The position numbers were made by a program, and so were the translations under genes. From assembly GCA_030448225.1 (NCBI GenBank), contig JAUJNJ010000007.1, forward strand, positions 13,818 to 77,817: a stretch of 64,000 nucleotides of DNA. The letters are read 5' to 3'. The stretch comes from Phycisphaerae bacterium. Lineage in GTDB: Bacteria > Planctomycetota > Phycisphaerae > Tepidisphaerales > Tepidisphaeraceae. This document shows, one piece after another, positions 8,830 to 16,832 of the stretch; within the stretch, counting starts at the first letter, position 1, and the number at the start of each line of letters is the position of its first letter. Under the pieces are notes generated by a model. The model had not been told where the DNA came from and ran no database searches. It saw only the letters and a list, made by a program, of their open reading frames with translations.

Positions 8830-9079
8830 GCCGCCCCGCTTTCGTATCGGGTTCACCACCGAGGATCGGCCGATCGGCCACGAACTGCACCGCCCGGATC
8901 TTGCCGACCGTGATGTGTTCCAATCGCTCGAGCGACGAGTGCGTCACGAACCGCTTCGTCGGGGATATCGTCAGGTAACACGCTTTGTCGACGAGCAGTT
9001 CCCGGCCGTCGTCCAACGCCAGGTTGAACGGCCTGAACGGGTCCGCGAGTCGCGCCGCGCGGATTGCCTCGATGTCCAT
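8771..9079 (-). CDS. Small planctomycete PFRPF-type protein, copy 1
   Basis: Begins MDIEAIRAARLADPFRPFNL at ATG 9079, then ALDDGRELLVDKACYLTISP and VTHSSLERLEHITVGKIRAV. It belongs to the same unnamed small-protein family as copy 2: a helix ending in PFRPF, a DGREL turn and a short beta sheet. The frame runs on for about 35 low-quality residues after FVADRP and overlaps the start of copy 2, so the true stop is probably near 8830-8860 and lost to an indel. Such proteins are about 70-90 residues elsewhere. Function unknown. Confidence 0.45.
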   Translation of the reverse strand: MDIEAIRAARLADPFRPFNLALDDGRELLVDKACYLTISPTKRFVTHSSLERLEHITVGKIRAVQFVADRPILGGEPDTKAGRHDRRGVGAILHAACSSRSP

Positions 9080-9240
9080 CGAGCCTCCCATCTACGTCGT
9101 CGTCGTCGTCGCCGCCTGGTCGGCCGCAGAGGACGCGTGCGCGGCCCGGCGGCCATCAGGATCTTAAGCTCGCGCGCCCAACCGGTACTAGGGCCAACGC
9201 GGCGGCACCGGTTCCCGCCGCACGCGTGCCCCGGCTCTGG

Positions 9241-9686
9241 TCACGTTGTGATCAGCTGCGCGTCAAACTGCTCCGTCTGATCGTTCAGCACCCAACTCGT
9301 CATGTCCGCGGGCTCTCCTTGGCGATGGCCACGATCACGTAGCTGTAGAACGGCCACGCGTGGGCGCGGTCGTACTCGCTGGGGCGGGCGGGGTGGTCGG
9401 GGTGGCTGTGGTAGAAGCCGAGCACCACCGCCCCTCGGCCTCGGCGGCCTTCTCGGCCTTCAGTTGCGCGAGCGGGTCGATCGAGAAGCGGTGGTACTGC
9501 TCGTCGGCCTCGAACGCATTCTTCCCCGGCTCCAGCCGCTCGACGATCCGGCGCGCGACGCCGGCGTCGATCACGTCGCGCCCCGACAAGGATGCCGCAG
9601 CACTCGTTCGGGTAGGCGGCCGCGCCTTCGGCTTCAATCTGTCGGCGGAGGTTCGCGGGGAGAGTTATTGCGGGTGGAACGCTCAT
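9241..9686 (-). CDS. JAMM/MPN (JAB1) metalloprotease, M67 family (frame-broken)
   Basis: Zinc isopeptidase fold. The catalytic Glu lies in NECCGILVG near the N-terminus, and the zinc ligands follow as FYHSHPDHPARPSEYD, the H-x-H-P-x7-S-x2-D JAMM signature. The middle reads GKNAFEADEQYHRFSIDP in another frame. The C-terminus is MTSWVLNDQTEQFDAQLITT in a third frame, ending at TGA 9241-9243. The total is about 148 residues, usual for bacterial stand-alone JAMM proteins. The start ATG 9686 opens MSVPPAITLP. In actinobacteria a JAMM protease (Mec) frees cysteine from a sulfur-carrier protein. Proximity to cysK/cysC/cysH makes a similar role plausible, though no ThiS/MoaD-like carrier is visible. 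Confidence 0.7.
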
Positions 9687-9714
9687 CGGTGCGAAAGCCG
9701 AAATTTGTAACCGG

Positions 9715-10349
9715 TCACGCCGGCTCAATCTTCTTCAGGGAAACGGACAACTCGTACTCGAAGAGCGAAACGTTGGGGAGCCCGGAGCACGCGAGGCGGA
9801 GATCGTCCGACATCTCCCGACTGATGATGATGCCACGCACCTTCTGGCCAGGTCGGCCTGGTTCTTTTGTATCCAGCCGACGTAACGCAGCAGTTGGCCC
9901 ACGACCCGGTCGTAGCCGCGAGAGACCTTCAACTCGATCACGACGTAATCATTCGCCTTGTCGACGGCCAAGATATCGATGTACCGCCCGCGCGGGAAAC
10001 TCCACACCGTTCACGTCCTCGTCCTCGTCCTCGTACAGCTTCAGCCCCGGCTCGACGAGGTGAAGGTTCCCGCGAGATAATCGCGCAGGTCGTGCTCGTA
10101 CGCGAACTCGGTTGTAGAGACACCGCCCGCGTCCGTCACGTCGTCAGCGGCGGCGGCAATCGGAGCGGCAGAAGTCTGCTTGGTGATCGGAGCCGGATCG
10201 TTCAACGGGTCGTAGAGCCGGAACCGCCCCGGATCGATCTGAAAGAACACGTCGTCGTCGCCGGGCTTCGGTCGGTAGTGGGTCCGCGATGGCGCATTGA
10301 CCGAGAGCCGCAGGAGGTGGGCGTTGATCGTGCCGACCTTGATCTTCAA
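9715..10349 (-). CDS. NucS/DUF91-like nuclease-domain protein (frame-broken)
   Basis: The C-terminal half carries RYIDILAVDKANDYVVIELK and VSRGYDRVVGQLLRYVGWIQ, with the D-x(n)-E-L-K catalytic layout of NucS-type (DUF91) endonucleases. It ends GIIISREMSDDLRLACSGLP and FEYELSVSLKKIEPA, reconstructed across a frame break near 9860. The N-terminal half reads VGTINAHLLRLSVNAPSRTH followed by FFQIDPGRFRLYDP, a small domain seen in front of nuclease or restriction-like domains. The linker contains an acidic run (EDEDED). The start is uncertain: GTG/ATG codons near 10349-10404 are possible because an indel lies at about 10352. The role could be DNA repair or defence; neither can be chosen from context. 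Confidence 0.6.
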
Positions 10350-10404
10350 TCCATCGCGCGGGACATGCCCCGGGTGAAACCATGTCCTTCATCCGTGGAC
10401 TGGC

Positions 10405-11896
10405 TTCTCGTAGATTGGCCGGGCCTCTCACTCTCGCGTGGATGAAGAAACGCAGCTCACTACGGCAGACGTCCGCCTCGCTGCTCGACATGCTTCCGAC
10501 GTACTTCGCCGCCGGTCGATTCGACGAAGCTCCCGCGGCGGAGACCATGTCCTTCATCAACGCGTGGACTGGCTGCGCGTCTGCCCGGGCACGAGGGCCG
10601 TCGCCATGTGCTTCATCCTGGCATCGCGGGCTGACGCACTGGATGGCGGGGTTGAGTTCCTTCAGCCGGCGTGCCCATGATGAAGAAACGCGACCACTGA
10701 GCACGCCAGTTCGCGTCGTTGTTGCCAGACGTCCGCCTCGCTGCTCGACTGTCGCCAGAAGTTCTGCTTTCGCTCGGCGCTTGGCGTTGCGGGGGAGGGC
10801 GAGTCACTTCGTTCGCCGAGTCGCGAAAATACGGTGACGACGACGCCCTTCACGCTGCCGCCGGGGTTGACTCGGCTGGCGAAGACCTCGACCCGGCGAC
10901 GCGCATGGCGGCGGACGCGGAGGAGACGCCGACGAGCAAGTTTCCGTTCGTGTTGGCACCGTCAAGTTTCCGTTCGTGTTGGCAGATCGTCCACCCCTAA
11001 GCCCCCTCGCGGGCGAGCGCACGATGAGCCGCCCATCGGCGGTGTCGAGGTCTGGCGGATCGTTCAGGCGGCATCGAACTCGGCACCTGCACCTGACCTC
11101 GATGCCGGCGTCCGCCACGTGCGCGTCGTAGATGCCCGGCACGGGCGGCCGTCGCCATGTGCTTCATCAGCGACCTCGAGCGGCCCGCCGTGGAGCGGAC
11201 GCCGTCGCCCACGGCTGCATGCTGACGCACTGGATGGCGGCCCGCCGTGTCGCACGTCGGCAGGTCACTCGCGGCGGGCGGATCAGCAGCGGCGGGTGAC
11301 GCCCATGAACCCGCCCTTCGTGCCGCTCGTGCCGAGGCCGGCGACGTCGTTCAGGTGCGTAGCGCGTCTCGACGTTGTCGGTGCCGTCGTCGACGCGGTC
11401 ATCCCGGCCACGCCCAGCGACTCGATGTTCGGAATGCACGTGGACGGTCTGTGACGCCGCCGTTCAGACGCTTAGTCGATTCGTAGCCACGCTTTCGGCA
11501 GTTCGTCCTCGTCGAACGACCTGGCGTTGAAGGTTTGTACTGGTCGCGGTCGACGAGGCGCGTTCGGCCGACGCCCGCGTAGGCGATGCCGGTTGTTCCG
11601 CGATCGTGCCGCCGAGCGCGCCCGCGACGTGAGCAGCACGCGGCGTTCGCCGTCGATTCGGTCTTGACCCGCGCCGCCGATCTGCGGCAAAGGGTCTGGC
11701 GGTGGTATCGATCGGCTGACACGCGCGCGACCTCTCCGGCAGTAAGCAGTACGTCTCCGTTCGGGCCCGCGCGCCGGCGTGTTGCCGCGAGCGGTCGCCG
11801 GCCGGCCGACAACCGGAAATCCGCCTAAAACGTTGCGCGGTGACCTTGCGGGCGGGTGCGACGCGGACTATAGTAGCGGCTTCAGCGAGGAAAAGT
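10405..11896. other. 1.5-kb region without a clear gene, containing fragmentary direct repeats
   Basis: No frame on either strand keeps a convincing protein. Repeated phrases occur in irregular order: GGCGGACGTCTG with a nearby GCGTTTCTTCATC (minus strand, about 10445-10480 and 10683-10745); GATGAAGGACATGGT (about 10383 and 10543); GTCGCCATGTGCTTCATC (about 10601 and 11150); GCTGACGCACTGGATGGCGG (about 10630 and 11220); TTTCCGTTCGTGTTGGCA twice at 10940-10985. A minus-strand C-terminus RSFDEDELPKAWLRID near 11480-11530 and a patch HLNDVAGLGTSGTKGGFMG near 11300-11360 look protein-like and may be remnants of a real gene. The region could be a decayed repetitive gene, duplicated debris, or a poorly assembled segment. 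Confidence 0.4.
11679..11698. repeat. 20-bp direct repeat, copy 1
   Basis: GATCTGCGGCAAAGGGTCTG occurs here and again, identically, at 12282..12301 inside the 3' part of the ylbF-like gene. ATTCGGTCTTG also precedes both copies at slightly different spacing. See finding on mosaic repeats. Confidence 0.7.
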
Positions 11897-12330
11897 ATGC
11901 CCGTCGACACCGACCAGATCATGCAGGAGGCCGAGGCGGTGAGTTCGAGGTCTGGCGGAGCTCGGCCAGCTCGTCGCCCAGCACCCGGCCGTCGCCCGCT
12001 ACAAGGAGGCGCAGCGGGCGGTCGAGAGCGACCCCGAAGCCGGCCGGATGATGGCCGAGTTCAACCATCAGATGGACGCCTTCGAGTCACTCGCGGCCGG
12101 ATGCAGGCGGGGATCAACCCGACCGACGCCCAGCGCCACGCCGGGGATCGAGTCGCTGCAGAACCGCATCGTCTCGCACCTGAAGATCAAGGCGGCTTTG
12201 AAGGCGTCGTCCTCGTCGCAGGTCGAGTTCGTCGACCTGCTCCGCCGGGTCACGCAGACGATCGGGCATTCGGTCTTGCCCGATCTGCGGCAAAGGGTCT
12301 GCCGACATCGCCCGCGCGCCGCCGCGGGCG
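11897..12330 (+). CDS. YlbF/YmcA-family protein (frame-broken)
   Basis: From ATG 11897 the sequence reads MPVDTDQIMQEAEA. It then continues, after a 20-base intrusion, as LGQLVAQHPAVARYKEAQ, then MMAEFNHQMDAFESLA, GIESLQNRIVSHLKIK and FVDLLRRVTQTIGHSVL. Long amphipathic helices with V-A-R-Y-K-E and a C-terminal D-L-L-R-R-V are the hallmarks of the YlbF/YmcA family. In Bacillus these proteins assist RNA processing and competence; the role in planctomycetes is unknown. Length would be about 130 residues. The intrusion at about 11940-11959 matches a sequence at 11045..11059, and the 3' end contains the 20-bp repeat shared with 11679..11698, so the C-terminus is unreliable. Confidence 0.6.
12282..12301. 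repeat. 20-bp direct repeat, copy 2
   Basis: GATCTGCGGCAAAGGGTCTG, identical to 11679..11698. It lies where the ylbF-like reading frame loses similarity, which suggests insertion of the repeat or a chimeric join at this point. Confidence 0.7.
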
Positions 12331-12504
12331 GCGTCGGTGCGGCGGTGCCGGCGCGCCTCGCGCGGACAACGGCCGATCATGTGAGGCCGCGGCTCGCGGG
12401 GTGCCCGTCGTACCGACCAGATCCCGCAACTCCGCCGCCGGTTCGCCGGGTCGCGCTCGGTTCGGAACATCTCGTCGTCCCGCAGGATCGAGTCGCTTCG
12501 CGCC

Positions 12505-12928
12505 GTGGCCCACTGGCTCCTGAAGACCGACGATCCCGACACCTGCTCAGATCATGGGACGACCTGTCCCGCGACAAGTCCACCGTCTGGGACGGCGTCG
12601 CCAACGCGCTGGCCCTGAAGCACATCCGCACGATGAAGAAGGTGACACCGCCCTCGTCTACCACACGGGCGACGAGCGGGCGGCCGTCGGCATCGCCGAG
12701 GTGAAGACGAACCCGTACCCCGATCCGGCGGGCGCCGACGAGAAGCTCGTCGTGTTCGACCTGAAGCCGAAGAAGAAGCTGCCGCGGCCCGTGACGCTCG
12801 CCGACATCAAGGCCGACGCGGCGTTCGCCGGCTGGGACTTTCTCCGCATCGGCCGGCTCAGCGTCGTGCCGGTGCCCGAGCCGGTGTGGGCGCGCATCCT
12901 CGAACTCGCGGGTGACAAGAACCGGTAG
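12505..12928 (+). CDS. EVE-domain protein (PUA-like fold, frame-broken)
   Basis: Starts at GTG 12505 with VAHWLLKTDDPDT, then SWDDLSRDKSTVWDGVANAL, ALKHIRTMKKGD, VYHTGDERAAVGIAEVKTNP and the C-terminus RIGRLSVVPVPEPVWARILE. W-L-x-K-T followed by W-D-G-V and A-L-K-H is the signature of EVE domains, PUA-like folds thought to bind modified bases in DNA or RNA. Two short frame breaks, near 12543-12552 and 12640, interrupt it; otherwise all strands are present over about 140 residues, the normal size of a stand-alone EVE protein. No nuclease or methyltransferase partner is adjacent; the NucS-like protein lies 2 kb away on the other strand. Confidence 0.75.
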
Positions 12929-12963
12929 CGACGAGAACATCAAATGACGCGGATCGGTGATCC

Positions 12964-12988
12964 GTTTTAGCCGCCGCTCGCAGAGCGG
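12964..12988. repeat. TTTAGCCGCCGCTCGCAGAGCGG repeat, copy 1
   Basis: GTTTTAGCCGCCGCTCGCAG continues AGCGG. The inner part CCGCTCGCAGAGCGG can fold as a short stem. Closely related copies occur at 13729..13752 and 63445..63470, and a partial inverse copy near 29086..29104, all outside well-defined coding cores. Confidence 0.6.
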
Positions 12989-13064
12989 GCCTGGATCAGA
13001 GACGAGCGAGAGGCAGCCGATCTCGCTCCGGAACCGTCGGCCCGCTTCCCGCAAGGAACCACCC

Positions 13065-13637
13065 ATGACGCGATCGAACCTCGACCCGCTCGACCCGCAA
13101 ATCGCCGCCGCCGCCGACAGTTCGCCCACCGGGCCGCCGACGACCGCGAGGAGATCTACTTCGAAGGCTCGCCCCTGATCCGCGGCGAGTTGGGGAAGAT
13201 GATCACCGCCGTCGTGATCGGCCTGGCATTCATCCTGGCGGTCATCTACTGGTACCTGAAGGACCAGACCGACTGGTGGCCTGGTGGGTGAACCTCACGC
13301 TCGTCGTGATCGGGCTGCTCGTGATCCTGATCCCGTTCATCCTGGTCAGGCGGTGCGGTACCGCATCAGCAACTACCGGATCGACTACGAGCCGCGGCCT
13401 GATGAGCAAGTCGATCGACACGCTCGAACTGTGGCACGTCGACGACATCAAGTTCCACCAGAGCTTCTTCGACCGCATGTTCGGCGTCGGCGACATCACC
13501 GTCATCTCGCACGACGACACCACTCCCTGCTCAAGCTCAACGGCCTCCCCAAGCCCCGCCCGCTGTTCGAGAACCTCAAGCAGCGCGTGATCGCCGTGAA
13601 GCGGCAGCGCGGCGTGATCAAGATGGATGTGGGGTGA
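13065..13637 (+). CDS. Membrane protein with bacterial PH domain (frame-broken)
   Basis: Opens MTRSNLDPLDPQIAAAA after AAGGAA. The next frame gives EEIYFEGSPLIRGELGKMIT, then two hydrophobic helices (VVIGLAFILAVIYWYL and WVNLTLVVIGLLVILIPFIL) and the bacterial PH strand set: YRISNYRIDYE, SIDTLELWHVDDIKFHQSFF and DRMFGVGDITVISHDD. It ends LKQRVIAVKRQRGVIKMDVG. This order (cytoplasmic head, two membrane helices, PH domain with I-D-x-L-E-L) matches YdbT-like PH proteins of about 190 residues. Function unknown; such domains are structural or membrane-scaffolding. At least three indels break the frame. Confidence 0.7.
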
Positions 13638-13728
13638 TGGGGTAGAAGCGACGGAGCGACGACGGGACGGAGCAACGAAGGGAAAAACGGGAATGACGAC
13701 GCGACGCGCGTTCGGTTTCGCCCCTTCC

Positions 13729-13752
13729 GTTTAGCCGCCGCTCGAAAGGCGG
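13729..13752. repeat. TTTAGCCGCCGCTCG repeat, copy 2
   Basis: GTTTAGCCGCCGCTCGAAAG continues GCGG. Same element as 12964..12988 with a varied loop, in the 250-base gap between the PH-domain gene and the next small gene. Confidence 0.55.
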
Positions 13753-13888
13753 GCGCTCCAGTGGGACGAGAACTCCAACTCGCCACTTCCAAAAGCCGTG
13801 AAAACTGCTGTCCTCACCAGCAGAGTTTGCCGGTTCACCGGAACGTGGCACGGGGTTAGCATCAAAGCAGGCAAAGGAGATCAATCCG

Positions 13889-14237
13889 ATGGCTGAGCAG
13901 ATGCGACCCGCCTCCCGAGCAGGCGCCCGACCCGTCGAACAATTACGAGCGTTCCCACCCCGGCTGGCGAGGCCGGCATGGGCCGCCTCGACAACAACAA
14001 GTCCACCCCCCAGGACTCCCCGACAAGACCGAGGACGCCGTCAAGAACCGGCACGACGGCTCGCGGCAACTCAACGCCCACGACGCGATCAACCAGCGCG
14101 GCGGCCCGGCCCCCGAGCAGCCCGACCACTCGATGAAGGACGAGGAACCCCTCGGCTGGGACCAGGCCCCCACCGACATCCACGACCCCACGCAACAACG
14201 CCACCCCCGCACCGAGGGCAAGGGCGGCACGCCGTGA
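13889..14237 (+). CDS. Small hydrophilic protein of unknown function (frame-broken)
   Basis: ATG 13889 is preceded by AAAGGAGA at 13873-13880, a strong ribosome-binding site. The first frame gives MAEQM. After two indels the conserved-looking part reads MGRLDNNKSTPQDSPDKTED, AVKNRHDGSRQLNAHDAINQ, PDHSMKDEEPLGWDQAPTDI and HDPTQQRHPRTEGKGGTP, ending at TGA 14235-14237. About 115 residues, strongly polar, rich in Asp, Gln, Pro and His, with no predicted helix long enough for a fold. It resembles stress-type disordered proteins in composition only. I do not recognise a family. Confidence 0.5.
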
Positions 14238-14269
14238 GCCTTTGGTAGGTCAACCAGAGTAAAGCGAAA

Positions 14270-14302
14270 CGTGCCACGGTGCATCGAGCCCGTGGCACGT
14301 GG
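14270..14302 (+). terminator. Hairpin CGTGCCACGG...CCGTGGCACG
   Basis: CGTGCCACGG, loop TGCATCGAG, CCGTGGCACG: ten paired bases starting 33 bases after the small gene's stop, followed by TGGTGTTTC. Position and stem support a terminator; the T-run is weak. Confidence 0.45.
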
Positions 14303-14360
14303 TGTTTCGGGACCAAGCGGCCCACGACCGCGACGCCGTGCGGATCACCTCAGCTATAGC

Positions 14361-14387
14361 GGCGTGGCCACCTCGGGTGGCCACGCC
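14361..14387. repeat. Perfect 12-bp palindrome with 3-base loop
   Basis: GGCGTGGCCACC, TCG, GGTGGCCACGCC. A very stable hairpin with no adjacent T-run, more like a mobile palindromic repeat than a terminator. Confidence 0.55.
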
Positions 14388-14491
14388 AGCTGCACCTACC
14401 AACGCGAGAGTCACCACACATGCGGTCGAACTGCCCTCGCGCGTTCCGGTAATAACGGAACACGCACCGCGGCGAACCCCGTAGCGCCCTC

Positions 14492-14521
14492 GAACGCCGT
14501 GGGAGCTTGCTCCCACGGTTC
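14492..14521. repeat. CCGTGGGAGCTTGCTCCCACGG palindromic repeat, copy 1
   Basis: GAACG flanks CCGTGGGAGC TT GCTCCCACGG and then TTC. The same element with the same flanks occurs inverted at 36097..36126 (loop AA read on the plus strand). Confidence 0.65.
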
Positions 14522-14546
14522 CCCCCGTTGACCTTCGCACGATGCG

Positions 14547-15470
14547 CTAAACCGCCTCCGCAAGCCCCGCGGCCGCCAAACCCGCGAGCTGGCGGTGGCG
14601 GAACGCGTCGATGCCGTCCTCGTCGGCGTGGGCGGCGAGGAACGCGTCGAGCAGGTCGAGGTAACACGCCAGCCAACGCGGGTCGCCGGGGTCCATTTCC
14701 GGGTCGCGCAGGTCCCGGCCGGCGTAGCGGCCGCGTAGTTCTGTCACCCCTTCCGGGCGGATGCGGAAGTCCGGCACGAGGTGCCGGATGGCGGCGTGGG
14801 CGGCGCGGTCGTGGTCGGCCAGCGGTTCCGCCACGCCCGCCGGGATCATCCGCAGCCGCTCGCGCAGCAGCGGCTCCGTCAGGTTCACGCCACGCGTCCG
14901 CGGGAGCACCCGCGCGCAGAGTTCGTGATCGGGCGCGACGTGAAACGTCTCATCGAACCGCAGACCGTGCGCGTCCAGCACGCGGCGGCGGAGCATGACG
15001 GTCGGCGCCGCGAACGGCTCACCCAGAAGACACCGCCACCGGATGTTGAGGTCGTCCGGCGTCGCCAGCGACGCCGCCGCGAAGTCCCCCTCGTCGTCGA
15101 TCACGATCCGCGACGACCCGAGGATGCCGACGTCGAGGTTCTCCTCGAGGTACGTCACCTGCCGCCCGAGGCGACCGGGCAGGGCGACGGCAGCGGCGTC
15201 CATCCGCGCGACGTACTCGCCGCGCGCCTGGTCGAGCCCGCGGTTGAGCGACCGTGCCGGCCCGACGCGTTCCTCGTTGCGGAACAGGCGCAGCCGCCGG
15301 TCGCGCAGGCCCATCAGGTAATCGGTGGTGCCGTCGGACGAGGCGTCGTCGTAGATGACGAACTCGAAGTCGGTGAACGTCTGCGCGAGCACGCTCTCGA
15401 CCGCCTCCGGGAGGAAGCGCAGCTCGTCGTGCACCGACATCAAAACGCTCACGAGAGGCCGCAACGCCAC
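14547..15470 (-). CDS. Family 2 glycosyltransferase with altered DXD motif
   Basis: Intact 307-residue GT-A enzyme. The N-terminus LVSVLMSVHDELRFLPEAVE and IYDDASSDGTTDYL (nucleotide-sugar aspartates) are textbook family 2. The next conserved block, normally MDADD where a DXD motif binds metal, reads ARMDAAAVALPGRL (residues 88-101), so the second acid is missing. Further on, APDHELCARVLPR gives an ED/DH-type catalytic region. The C-terminal 80 residues are helical. It probably transfers a sugar to a surface glycan or lipid-linked oligosaccharide, and its neighbours are methyltransferases and a second glycosyltransferase. Whether it is active without DXD is open. Start ATG 15470 (MALRPLVSV). 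Confidence 0.75.
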   Translation of the reverse strand: MALRPLVSVLMSVHDELRFLPEAVESVLAQTFTDFEFVIYDDASSDGTTDYLMGLRDRRLRLFRNEERVGPARSLNRGLDQARGEYVARMDAAAVALPGRLGRQVTYLEENLDVGILGSSRIVIDDEGDFAAASLATPDDLNIRWRCLLGEPFAAPTVMLRRRVLDAHGLRFDETFHVAPDHELCARVLPRTRGVNLTEPLLRERLRMIPAGVAEPLADHDRAAHAAIRHLVPDFRIRPEGVTELRGRYAGRDLRDPEMDPGDPRWLACYLDLLDAFLAAHADEDGIDAFRHRQLAGLAAAGLAEAV

Positions 15471-15791
15471 GCGATCCTCCTCTCGTCCGTCGTCGTCGTC
15501 GTCGAGGCGTCGTCCCGCGTCCCGCCGGCGCGGTCAGCGGCGAAGCAGTTCACGTTCAGTCGGCCCGCTCGCCAGCCGCGTTCAAAGCCGCGCGGGCGCC
15601 GACGTCGCCGGCAACGTTCACCGGACCGGCGCTCCGGGCGAATGAGGACGAACGACCAGGACGCCTGCCGCATGCGTCCTATGTCGGCATTCAAGCGTCC
15701 GGCGTGCCGCAAAATGCGCGTCGCCGCAGCGACACGGGACGGCCGGCATGACGACACGATTTATCGGCCCCGTCGCCCCCCGCCGGCGCGG
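15471..15791. other. Intergenic region
   Basis: About 320 bases between the glycosyltransferase start and the methyltransferase stop, both minus strand. No frame with recognisable motifs. It should hold the glycosyltransferase promoter, but I see no clear -35/-10 pair. Confidence 0.4.
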
Positions 15792-16832
15792 CTATCGGTC
15801 GGCCATGACGAGGTAGCTCTCGCCGACGTGGAGGCGTTCGACGACCACCCTCGGGAAGGCGCGCATCACCGGCCCGACGACCTCGCTCGGGTCGCTCGGG
15901 CCGACGCCCGCCGGGTCGCCGGCGAGCGTGCCGGTGAGGAACAGGTGCCGCGCGCCGAAGTACTCGCGACGCGCGATCGTCGCGCGCACGTCGGCGGACA
16001 TGTCGGCGAACGCGAAGTTCGACACCATCAGTTCCCCGGCCGGCGCCGCCTCGCCGAGCAGCGCGGCCGGCAGGAGCGTGACCTCGCCGGCCTGGGGCAG
16101 GAAGTCGGGCTCGTCGGCGAACGTGATCCGGCGCTCGGGCAGCGCGTGGGACAGGAAGTAGTGCTGGACGGCGAGCATCTCCGCGAGGTCGACGATCGCG
16201 TACGCCGCCGTCGGCACCTGCCGCGCGTAAAGCCACGCGAACGCGCCGTACCCGCCGCCCACCTCGACGACCGTCGCCGGCAGGCGGCCGCCGCACTGCT
16301 GGTGGACGCGGTGCAGCGCGTACGCCGCGCCGAGCATCGTCGTGCTGAGCGACGGCAGCACCCCGCTCAGCGGCGGCGACCCCGCCGCCGGGTCGGCCGT
16401 CGTGACGACGAGGCGGCGGCCCATCGCGCTGCCGCCGAGCGCGGCGCGCTCGACGTCCTGCGCCGGGCCCCAACGGCCGCGGGTGAACAGGTGCCGGCAG
16501 GCGGGGTGGCGCAGGAACGCGCCCCAGTCGTCGTGCGACAGGAGGAACTCGCGCAGCTCCCGCCGGGCCCGCGCCCGCTCGGAGTTCATCGGCGCCGGCC
16601 ACTGCGCCTCGCGGCGCAGCGCGCGGCGCAGCGCGTCGCGCGCGGCCGCCACCCGGTACGCCTCGACGAACGCCGCCGGGTCCGGCAGCGCCGGGCCGAC
16701 CGGCCGGGCGTTGTGGTAGGCGATCACGTTCGCGTAGAACGGTCGCCCGCCGCACCGCGCCCACGCGGCGGGCAGGCCCGCGCCGTCGAACCGCTCGGCG
16801 GCGACGGGGGCGACGCCGTCGCGGACGAACAC
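15792..16832 (-). CDS. Putative sugar O-methyltransferase (C-terminal part of a run-on with FkbM)
   Basis: 346-residue open frame. The SAM-binding strand VVEVGGGYGAFAWL (about residues 187-200) and YAIVDLAEMLAVQHYFL match Rossmann methyltransferases, and the overall pattern (FLLSHDDWGAFLRH before it, VSNFAFADMS after it) fits the group annotated as putative sugar O-methyltransferases in polysaccharide clusters. The first 40 residues (FVRDGVAPVAAERFDGAGLP and ANVIAYH) look instead like the end of the upstream FkbM methyltransferase, so the two are either fused or a stop has been lost to an indel near 16700. The true start of this domain is probably near 16700. It likely methylates a hydroxyl of a surface glycan. 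Confidence 0.65.
   Translation of the reverse strand: MFVRDGVAPVAAERFDGAGLPAAWARCGGRPFYANVIAYHNARPVGPALPDPAAFVEAYRVAAARDALRRALRREAQWPAPMNSERARARRELREFLLSHDDWGAFLRHPACRHLFTRGRWGPAQDVERAALGGSAMGRRLVVTTADPAAGSPPLSGVLPSLSTTMLGAAYALHRVHQQCGGRLPATVVEVGGGYGAFAWLYARQVPTAAYAIVDLAEMLAVQHYFLSHALPERRITFADEPDFLPQAGEVTLLPAALLGEAAPAGELMVSNFAFADMSADVRATIARREYFGARHLFLTGTLAGDPAGVGPSDPSEVVGPVMRAFPRVVVERLHVGESYLVMADR

Larger units (their letters stand above)
14238..14546. other. Intergenic region with three palindromes between convergent genes
   Basis: Holds three perfect or near-perfect inverted repeats, listed separately (14270..14302, 14361..14387, 14492..14521). No gene is supported. The first can serve as the terminator of the upstream small gene. 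Confidence 0.6.

Noticed and set aside
12505..12928. EVE protein as part of a restriction system
   Set aside because: No adjacent McrB/HNH or methyltransferase gene; linkage to the NucS-like protein is too loose.
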